Origin: Cercophora sp. LCS_1
Lineage: Eukaryota > Ascomycota > Sordariomycetes > Sordariales > Lasiosphaeriaceae
Assembly (NCBI GenBank): GCA_036250225.1
Contig: JAPZLL010000001.1
Span: forward strand, 806,001 to 870,000
Length of the DNA stretch: 64,000 nt
Direction: 5' to 3'
The translations under genes and the position numbers were made by a program. Numbering within the stretch: position 1 is the first letter of the stretch; the number at the start of each line of letters is the position of its first letter. Below are positions 33,357-41,489 of this stretch, piece by piece. The notes under the pieces are model-generated. The model saw only the letters and a program-made list of their open reading frames with translations. It was not told the origin of the DNA and made no database searches.

Positions 33357-34868
33357 ATGTCGTCGTCTAGCAGCGCGCTTCTGCGCTCCCGATCCACACG
33401 CAAACCGAGCGGCAAGACCGAAACACCAGTCCAAAATGCGGCGCCTCACCGAACGACGTCCCCAAGCCGCCTCCCCGTCAAAGGCGCCGTCGCCGCCGCC
33501 GCCAACAACGGTCCAGAACGACCCCTAACAAGAACCGCATCGGCCGCCGCGAAACCCACCACCAGTCGACCTCTATCAGGCGTCTTCAACCGTCTCCGCT
33601 CCGCAACCAGCACAACCCCCGAACCCTCCGTCTCCTCCTCCCGACCGCCACGAACAGCAACCACGCGTTCCGCAACCACGACGAGCACAACCCGTCCGGC
33701 CTCAGCCTCAGGCCCATCAACATCCTCCTCCAGACCAACAACCTCCTCGGGTGCGGCGCCTCCGCGCCAACGCATCCCATCCTCCCACAGCCGCACCAAG
33801 TCCTCCATAACAACTCTCTCAAGCGCAACAACCCTCCGTCCACCATCGTCAGGTTCATCATCGTCAACATCAACGCAACAGATCACAGCAACAGACCGCT
33901 CCAAACCACCCATTACTCGTTCCGGCGCACAACATACCCGCCAGATCTCGGCGCCGGTTACAGCACCGCCCCGTAAAACAAGCAGAGAGATACCAAGCGT
34001 TAAACCAACAAGCAGAGAGTTGCCAACTCACAAACCGGCGTTTACTACGCTTCAACAACATTACTCGCCTGCTAAAAACCTAGCCCCCAAACCGCTTACT
34101 TCAACGTACCTTGTGCCTCCGTCGCCGTCGAAATTACCCGCTAATGTGGCGATTTCGGCTGAGACGGCTAGGTTGCAGACCGAGTTGCTGCAGTTGCATT
34201 TGATGCATCGGGATGTGGAGGCTGTGACAAGGCAATGGAGGGGGAGTGCAAAGGAGAAGTTGGGCGGGAGGTTTGCAGCGTTGGTTGAGACGGGGGAGGA
34301 GACGGGGCGGTTGGAGGCGGGGGCTGTAGAACGGGGGAATGTGCAGGCCTTGGCCGAATGGGGTGGGAGGGGATTAGAGGGACGGGTGCAGGTTTTGGAT
34401 GAGGCTGTTTCGGGGGTTTGGGGATTGGGAGAGCAAGGGGGACGGTATGCGCAGTTGGTGAGACGGTTTGAGAGGTGGGTTGGACGGGTGGAGGAGGTGG
34501 GACTTCTGAGAGCGGCGGGAGATTTGGGGAAGTTGGTGGGCGAGGATGGGGAGGTGGTTATGGTTGGGGGGATGGATGGTGCGTGGAGGGAGGAGTGTGA
34601 GCGGATTGGGAGGCGGTTGGAGGAGTGGAACCGACAGCTAAAGGGCCTGGAGGGGGATGTGGATGGGGGGAGTAGTCTTGCACGGATACTAAAGGGAACG
34701 AGGGAGTTGGTACGGGATATGTTGGCTGAGTTGGAGGTCATGAGGGAGTTGGAGAGGGAGGTGGTGGCTGAGGAGATGCGGTGGGTCAAGGCGGTGAGTA
34801 GGGAGATGGATGACCAGACGAGCTCCCCGCAGGTTAAGAGGGCGGGGGCTATTTGGCGGGCGTTTTGA
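33357..34868 (+). CDS. Basic S/T/P-rich protein with C-terminal coiled coil (HAUS8-like architecture)
   Basis: Intronless, 503 residues from the ATG at 33357 (AATGTCGTCG). Residues 1 to about 255 are disordered, basic and very rich in Ser, Thr, Pro and Arg (RSRSTRKPSGK, TTSRPLSGVFNRLRS), the kind of region that binds microtubules. From about 265 a long helical part begins with AETARLQTELLQLHLMHRDVEAV and runs to the end. Human HAUS8/Hice1 of the augmin complex has the same two-part plan and a similar Leu-rich first helix, but the match is weak and by eye, so augmin membership is a hypothesis. The coding strand switches sharply from C-rich (first half) to G-rich (second half) near 34140. Confidence 0.6.
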   Translation: MSSSSSALLRSRSTRKPSGKTETPVQNAAPHRTTSPSRLPVKGAVAAAANNGPERPLTRTASAAAKPTTSRPLSGVFNRLRSATSTTPEPSVSSSRPPRTATTRSATTTSTTRPASASGPSTSSSRPTTSSGAAPPRQRIPSSHSRTKSSITTLSSATTLRPPSSGSSSSTSTQQITATDRSKPPITRSGAQHTRQISAPVTAPPRKTSREIPSVKPTSRELPTHKPAFTTLQQHYSPAKNLAPKPLTSTYLVPPSPSKLPANVAISAETARLQTELLQLHLMHRDVEAVTRQWRGSAKEKLGGRFAALVETGEETGRLEAGAVERGNVQALAEWGGRGLEGRVQVLDEAVSGVWGLGEQGGRYAQLVRRFERWVGRVEEVGLLRAAGDLGKLVGEDGEVVMVGGMDGAWREECERIGRRLEEWNRQLKGLEGDVDGGSSLARILKGTRELVRDMLAELEVMRELEREVVAEEMRWVKAVSREMDDQTSSPQVKRAGAIWRAF

Positions 34869-36139
34869 TCGATTCTCCGTGGTATGCATGGCGAACTACG
34901 AAACTCCATGATCGGAACCACCACGTGAGCGTCATGCTAACACGGATGAATGTCGCTCGGACTCCCGCGGATGGACACTGTCATTGCGGTTGGGGCACTC
35001 AATGTGTTATGACCTCCCACGAATGCACGATATCGGGCTGGGGTACTCCCATGGACATGGTTACCGGGCTCGGTGTATTTTCATGACCATTATGATCGAT
35101 GACGTTGATATAAACGCCATTTTAGCTTTGCTCCAAATAGCTCTGTTCCAACTTCACTTGGTGAGGTTCCCCCAAACGCTACTCCCTTTCTCCGAGAGTC
35201 TGAACGGTCGGGTTGGACGTTGCCGTGTCTCCGTGCTCCCTGCGTTGATGTGTCTATTTGGTGGAGACAAATGTGCGATTCTGTTGAAGCAGGTTGGGTA
35301 CGTCGAGGAACCAGAACGGTTGACTTGGCTGCCTGTCGTCAGTCCATACGTTTGGCTATCAAGGCCCAGCTTGTGCTAAACACATCTGCATAGGGAATAT
35401 ACGGACGCGCCATTCATGGTGGGCGAATCTACCCGAGAAATACGACAACCCAGTCAGGTACCTGGCCACGATGGCGGTGTTGATCGCGGAATGGGAAATT
35501 AATTCGCTCGAGATCAACATCAACATCCACTTCCAGCGTCCTACGTCCAGCATAGCAAACACCCTTCGACTCACAGATGCATCAACTCAACCGTCCACCA
35601 TGGCAAACACTCATAGATCACAGCATCAACAAGCATGTGTTGTTCAATCCACTTTATACGCTACGTACAGAGGAAAGATTATGTATGTGCCGTTGCATTC
35701 AACTCATGACAATGCATGACGAATAAGTACAAGAGTAGAGAGACTACTAAACCACCAAAGTCGCAAGCAATGCCCTCCTTTTCACCCACCGAGTTTTCAT
35801 TGCTCATCGCGACATCATTCGGTTGACGACAAAGAAGAAAAAACAACCCGGGGTATCCGCCTTGAATTCTTGTTTCGACCATCCACTCAAGAAAACTTCA
35901 GCCCGAAACAAGTAAACCAATCGGACAAATTGCCGATGAGAAGAGAAAAAAAAGGAATCAAGCTAGCAATGAACCGATTAGCATCCCGCATTCCGCATGA
36001 CCCATCAAACTGCAAACTTTAAGGGCCCCAGCCCATGTGACAAAACATACGAGTGTACACTAAGGGAACCCTCATACGTCCATCATCCCGGCCACTCAAC
36101 CGGCGATGTGCCACGGGGCGGCCCGGCCGATACAGCCAA
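34869..36139. other. Convergent 3' flanks
   Basis: About 1.27 kb between the coiled-coil gene and pacC, both ending here. No gene recognised. Confidence 0.55.
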
Positions 36140-38032
36140 CTAGCCGAGGCGCGGAGGCAGAGACGGGTACAACGGCTTCTCCAGGCGAGGGTCGATGCGG
36201 CTCATGTCCTCGTCTTCCTCCTCGTACTCGTGCTGCTCCAGACGCTGGCGGATGCCGTTCCTAAGGTACTCGATGGTGCGCATGTGTTGAAGCCAGTCGT
36301 CATACGTATCCGGCTCACCGGCTTCCGACTCGCCCGAGGGCGAGCTAACCGCCGAAGGACCTGTCTCGACACCCTTGGGAGTAGGAGCACGGTCGCTAGC
36401 CCGGCTACCGCTTGCGCTCTGCAGAACACCGCCCGAAAGACGGCGCTCATTGTGCGTGAAGTTGGAGCCAAGACCCGATGTGGACGGGTACGGCAAGTTG
36501 GGGCGGCTAGGGAGGCTCGGGTATGAGACGGTAGAGCTATGGCGCGAGGTAGGGGACAAGCCCGAGGACGAGGCGCTCGGCGAGTGGCCCGACGTGTACG
36601 ACATGGTGCTGGAGGGAGGTGTGACAGCAGGAGTGCCGCCGGTCGAGTGGGTAGGGGCGCTCAGGGGAGAGGCAACGTGGGCAGTGTTGAAGGCATCAAC
36701 GTTCGGGCGGGTTGCATACGTGGGAGACTGGTTGCGCACATCGACTGGAGTGTACTGCGAGTTGGGCGAGCCGGTGCTCTCGTAGACTGTCGCCTGCATC
36801 TGCTCCAGAATGTGGTCGATCTGGGTCAGGTCCTCCTTGGTGCGCAGGTTTGGCATCGGCGGCAGGTAGTAGTGCTGGTGCAGGGGGCCGTGGGACGCGG
36901 CACCGACACCCAAGGTATGCGGGGCCTGCGGCATGTACTCAGTCGCAAGGCCGCCGGTCTGGATGCCGAGCGAGGCGTGGATGGGCATGAGGGAGCGGCC
37001 GACCTGCGAGTACGAGGTGGGATCGACCTGACGGCGCTTGACACTGCCAAAGAACTCGTTCAGGTCCTCAAATCCGCGCTTGCGAGGCTCGCCAAAGCCG
37101 GCAGCCTGGTGGCCAATGAAGTCGCCGCGTGAGCCCATTGACGGAGGCTGCGCGTAGTAGCCCATCGGAGCGTGGTATGCGGGAGCGGGCTGCTGATGGT
37201 AGTAGCTAGCTTGACCATTCTGATGCGGCTGCCCGTAGGGCCCCTGATTAGCACCACGCATATGACCAACATGACCATTGTGATCATAGAAGCTGGAAGG
37301 AGCTAGAGGCGGATTAGCCTCGAAACCTTGAGAAACCCAACGGCCAGTTGGAGGTCGGGCCACGGGAGAAAGCAGCGCGCAAGCATTAAATGGGAGGGAA
37401 GGGCAGACAAGGGAGTGTGTGTTTGTACTGGAGACGATGGATCGTTGCAACATACCTTTAGGCGGAGGGTGGCGATACGCGCCAGGGTTCATGGCGCCGT
37501 TCTGGTCCTGGCCGCGGCCAACGAGCACAGAGTCATCGGCATGGGTCTTGACATGCTTCTTCAAGTCCTGAGGTCTCTTGAACGATTTGCCGCAGAAGTC
37601 GCACTTATGAGGCTTCAGCGGGACGTGGACCCGGATGTGAGAAGTGATGTGGTCGCGCTTGACCGTGGTGGTGCGGCACGAGTTCCACTGGCATGTCAAG
37701 TTCAGGTTGTTGGTGCTCTTGCGGCCAACATGCTTCTCGCAGATGTGCTCCTGGGCGGTGGGTCAGCAAATGCGATCCTCAGGAAAAAAAAAAAGAAAAA
37801 AAAAAAGGACAAGTATACTTACATAAAGAGCCTCAGCGTTCTGGAAACGCTCTTGACACTCGGACCAGCGGCAAATGAGGCTCTCATCGGCCTGCGCAGA
37901 GCTGCTGGAACTGGTGGTGGTGGGTGCGGTCGAGGGAGCAGGCGTAGCGCCGTTGGAAGCCGAGCTTGACGATCCAGACGACGCGGCCTGAGCCGGTGCC
38001 GTAGGGTTGGTGGTGTCAGCGTTGGCTGACAT
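36140..38032 (-). CDS. pacC: pH-response transcription factor PacC (RIM101 family)
   Basis: Exons 37823-38032, 37456-37750 and 36140-37326 give 563 residues. Three C2H2 fingers are present: finger 1 C54, C59, H72, H77; finger 2 C90, C95, H108, H112; finger 3 C120, C123, H136, H140, with the PacC-specific sequences HVGRKSTNNLNLTCQWNSC and SFKRPQDLKKHVKTH. Downstream are the conserved DLNEFFGSVKRRQVDP basic segment and two YPSL motifs (437-440 and 555-558) that flank the C-terminal regulatory region, matching the paired PalA-binding YPXL sites of Aspergillus PacC. At alkaline pH the protein is cut in two steps and the short form activates alkaline genes and represses acid genes at GCCARG. Intron 1 is 72 nt. 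Intron 2 (37327-37455) is 129 nt, a multiple of three and stop-free. A dense array of GCCARG sites lies upstream. Confidence 0.96.
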
Positions 38033-38072
38033 GATGACGATCCTTGCAGGGCAGCGCAAAACGGTCGAAGCT

Positions 38073-38089
38073 CACGTGAGGATCACGTG
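38073..38089. promoter_or_regulatory. Two CACGTG boxes 11 bp apart
   Basis: CACGTG at 38073-38078, centred in the perfect palindrome CTCACGTGAG, and again at 38084-38089. They lie 41-57 nt upstream of the pacC ATG on its template side. CACGTG is the core of bHLH sites such as Pho4- or Cbf1-type factors; which factor binds here is unknown. Confidence 0.55.
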
Positions 38090-38497
38090 TTCGTGTTGTT
38101 GTTGTCAAGGAAGAAAAAAGGCTAGGGCTGCGGAATGGAAGAATATGTAGCCGAGCACTGGTTGTGTGGTGTGCGCGGCGTGGACCTATTGTGCTTGCGG
38201 GCCTAATAGGCCAATAGGGATCAAAAACAATTCGTGCCGAGGCTGTAAGGCAGCAAACAATTATTTACAGCTTCTCACGTGGAGGAGTGGCTGCGGCGGC
38301 TCAACCCGGGGCCCTGCAAACGCGGGGAATGGCGACTGGGCAAGTCTGGGCAAAACTGAAATCCGATCAGGATGCGAATAAGATCGTTGGAACAGAGTTT
38401 GAAAAGGGGGAGACAGGTCCCAGATAACGTTGGGCAAGCCCTCTTCTTTATTCCACTGCTGCTCAACTTCAGAGCGGAACTCCTTCATCGCGCCTGC

Positions 38498-39936
38498 CTT
38501 GGCAGTCTTGGCATCTACTATTTGATTGGCCGGAGCAAAATGCCCCACTTGGGCCAAAGTACTCCTGTTGCCGAGGCGCGCCATCTTCTGTCCCATCACC
38601 ACTGCGGTCAACCGTCAGCTAACACTTGCGACAAGGGCGCCAAGCCCCGCCAAGATCCGCCAAGAAAATCAATGTCTGGGCCCCGCCAACCTGTTGCCTC
38701 CCTCCGGGTCATTCGCTCAGCCCACATTCTCCAAGCACACTTCCCCCCTCTGTTCGCGCCTTCACCTCGATTGCGCGATTGACCCAAAATGGGGTCTCTA
38801 GCTCGATGCGTTTTCGCGTAATAGTTGCTTTGGGTTGCATTGCAAAGGCGTGGGCGTCGTCGGGTACTGCCAAATCTATTTTTGCTCCGTCCCCTCCACC
38901 ACGACCAACGACCAGCGAACTGCGCGAACAAACCCAACGGCGTCAAGCCATCACCCGTTGCGCAACGGGCACTGGATTCCGGTCGTCCAAGACGCCAAGG
39001 CTTGGCCTTTCCGCCCGCCAAGTGAAGGCCAAGTGAAGGCCAGGTGAAGCGACTTCAACCCGTCCGATCCGTTCCAGCACAGCCCCATCAAGCGTTTTGA
39101 CCTAAGATTGAATCGCGATTGAGGCCAGCTTGCCCTCCCCTCCCCCTCTCCGTCGGGTGCATGTGTGACCGGTCGGACCCCACGAGAGCTCCATCTGATA
39201 AACAAAAATCACACAATAATCGAGCAACCCTGAGGACATAAAGCGCTGCCCGCTTCGTCATCCTGGCGATTCTCCACTGTAATAACCACTTGGGGGGGGA
39301 CCCTGCAAAACTCGCATGGCCCACAGCCAAAAAGCGCGCCAAAAAGACGTCATCCCACCTGTTTCTTTGTTGTGTGAATGTTCAGTGCCCCGCGCCCAGC
39401 GCCTCTTCTCGGGTTGCGTGGTGGGCTTGGGAGTTCCGCCATGAGAGCCAAGCAAGCCAAGCAACCCGCCAGAGCCGTCGAACACTAAAAATCCATAATG
39501 CCAACTCCCAAGAGCTCCAGGGAGAGAGACCACGTTATCGGTTTTTAGTAATGTAGAAACGGGAAAAGTCCTTGGTACGATCAAATGGGTCTATTTTTTC
39601 CACCCGCCATTTTCAAGCGCGCGAGACTGAAAAAACATCATCACCCATCCACCAATTTTTCAACCGTTCTCCACTAACTCGCAAAGTAGGAATCAATATC
39701 AAAACGCTTCCTTCTCGGCGTCTCGGCGCTTGGCAAAGTCTTGGAAACAGAGAGGACTTGGCCTTGGCTTTCGCCCTTTCCCCCCGCTCCGCGTTGTCCC
39801 AAGACATTTCCAAGAAATTCCCATCTCCTCCTCTCTCGGAAAAACTTGGCAAACTTTATTTTGCGTGCACAAACCACGAGGGACAAGACTTCTCCTATCT
39901 CCTCCCTCCCTCGTGGCAAAAGGAAAATGACTTGGC
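38498..39936. promoter_or_regulatory. PacC-site array: 18 GCCARG hexamers upstream of pacC
   Basis: Hexamers GCCAAG or GCCAGG, or their complements, begin at 38498, 38507, 38639, 38649, 38659, 38994, 39001, 39017, 39028, 39039, 39262, 39447, 39456, 39729, 39757, 39763, 39845 and 39931. Chance would give about one or two in 1.44 kb. GCCARG is the established PacC core site. The array covers about 470-1900 bp upstream of the pacC ATG, so it fits autoregulation. Sub-arrays at 38639-38664 (10-bp period) and 39017-39044 (11-bp period) place sites on one face of the helix. Confidence 0.8.
39874..39916. repeat. Perfect 10-bp inverted repeat
   Basis: CCACGAGGGA at 39874-39883 and its exact complement TCCCTCGTGG at 39907-39916, with a 23-bp pyrimidine-rich spacer. 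It lies between two GCCAAG sites of the pacC upstream array. Confidence 0.7.
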
Positions 39937-41489
39937 GCCGCGTTCGGAAAGTCTTGGACAGAGAGGAAGACCAAGCCCGCCCGCCCAGTGCCCCAGTTAG
40001 GTAGGCCGATCAATTGGTTCCGAACCAGTTGGGGAAAACGAACCAAAATCTTGTTCCTGCCATGGAAAACAAAAAAAAAAAGGTCTTGACCAACGTGTGA
40101 CAAGAAACTATTTGGTGGCGGCGCAGCGACACACCCGTCATTTTTGGAGAGGACATCGTGCCCCAAACGACGCTGCTAGTGAGGTCATCATCACAGCATC
40201 AACTCTAGAACATGGAGGAGTTCAATGGGGCTTCCTGCCACAATTCCAGAGCGGGAGAGACAAAGAAGATACCACCAAAATGTGGAGCAGGCACACAACC
40301 CAGACCGTGCCGTCCAATGATCCAGTGTCGACTCAACACCAGGCTTTGCCGGAGCTAGAGATCTTCTGAAAGGGTTTGGGTCATCTGAATAACGCCCGTG
40401 ACATCAACGCCGAGGAATTGACCAGAGATCAAGAACAGAACGGTTGCAATGATCTCGTGTATCTGGCTGATATTCTTGCCGGGTGTTTCAAGGTCTTCAC
40501 AGCTGCGACATGCATCCGCTCGCCCAGAACCTCGCTTTCTCACCATGGTCACAGAGATGGCCTCGGCGAATATGACCCTGCGAAAAAGATAGGTCAGAGA
40601 TGTGGCAACACAATCCAAGCGAGATAGACAGCAAACATTGATTTCTGAGAACTTGAAATTTCGCTAAACAACCCCAACACCGAGGCAATGCGAACTACCG
40701 TGTACATAACAAAAGAAACTGCAACAGCTGTTGCTTAGTAGCTATTCAAGGTACTTCATCCGTCTCTTACACCCCATATTCAGTCGCCCCAACTCCATGT
40801 TACCAATAAGTCCGATACCAATGTTGCCATATGTTCTAGTATTTGTTCATGTCCTTCCACGTCCAAGCCTGCAGTCCATGTCGTCCAAGTCCATGTTCCT
40901 CGACAGAAGAAGAAAGTCATAAGTCATCACGTCATGTCATTCCCATATCCCAATCCAGTCCACAAACTCCCGAGAAAACAAAACCAAACCGAAAACCCGC
41001 TGATACAAGAATCTGTTCCATCACATGTCCTTCACATGTTTTCTAGTTATTTTTCTTTTGTCCTTTTTTTTTTTTCCTTTGTCATGATTCCTTCCTCCCA
41101 GATCCCCGCGAAAATCTATGGAAAATCCTGTAGACACAAGAAAAACCAAGAGTCAACGTCGTTGGGATGAAATCCAGACCTAAGTCGATGGATTGATGTG
41201 TGTTGTGACCAGGTGGCCCACGTCCTCCTCCTGGGCAACAGCTGAAGAGGGCCACTCCCACGCGGCGCGGCGCTTGGCGGGCCCATCCTCATTGCCGATG
41301 CATCCAGGGAAATCCAGCGCTATCACCGTCCAAGTGATCATCAAACTGTCCAAGTGGTATGCACTTGCAAAGAGGGTGGCATCATGTCCGTGAAGTGTTG
41401 CCGGAAAATCCAGTCAATCACTCACTATCAACCACGTTAGCTCATGGCCGTAAGATGCGGAAAATGTGTCAGAGAACTTACCAAGACAT

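Larger units (their letters stand above)
38033..41489. other. Long upstream region of pacC
   Basis: About 3.4 kb between the pacC start and the C2H2 gene 3' end. It holds a pair of CACGTG boxes next to pacC, the GCCARG array at 38498-39936 and an inverted repeat at 39874-39916; 40.0-41.4 kb is plain AT-richer flank. No gene was found. Confidence 0.6.

Noticed and set aside
34061..34924. 287-codon open frame on the minus strand
   Set aside because: Antisense shadow of the coiled-coil gene; Ser/Pro-rich only because the sense strand is G-rich there.
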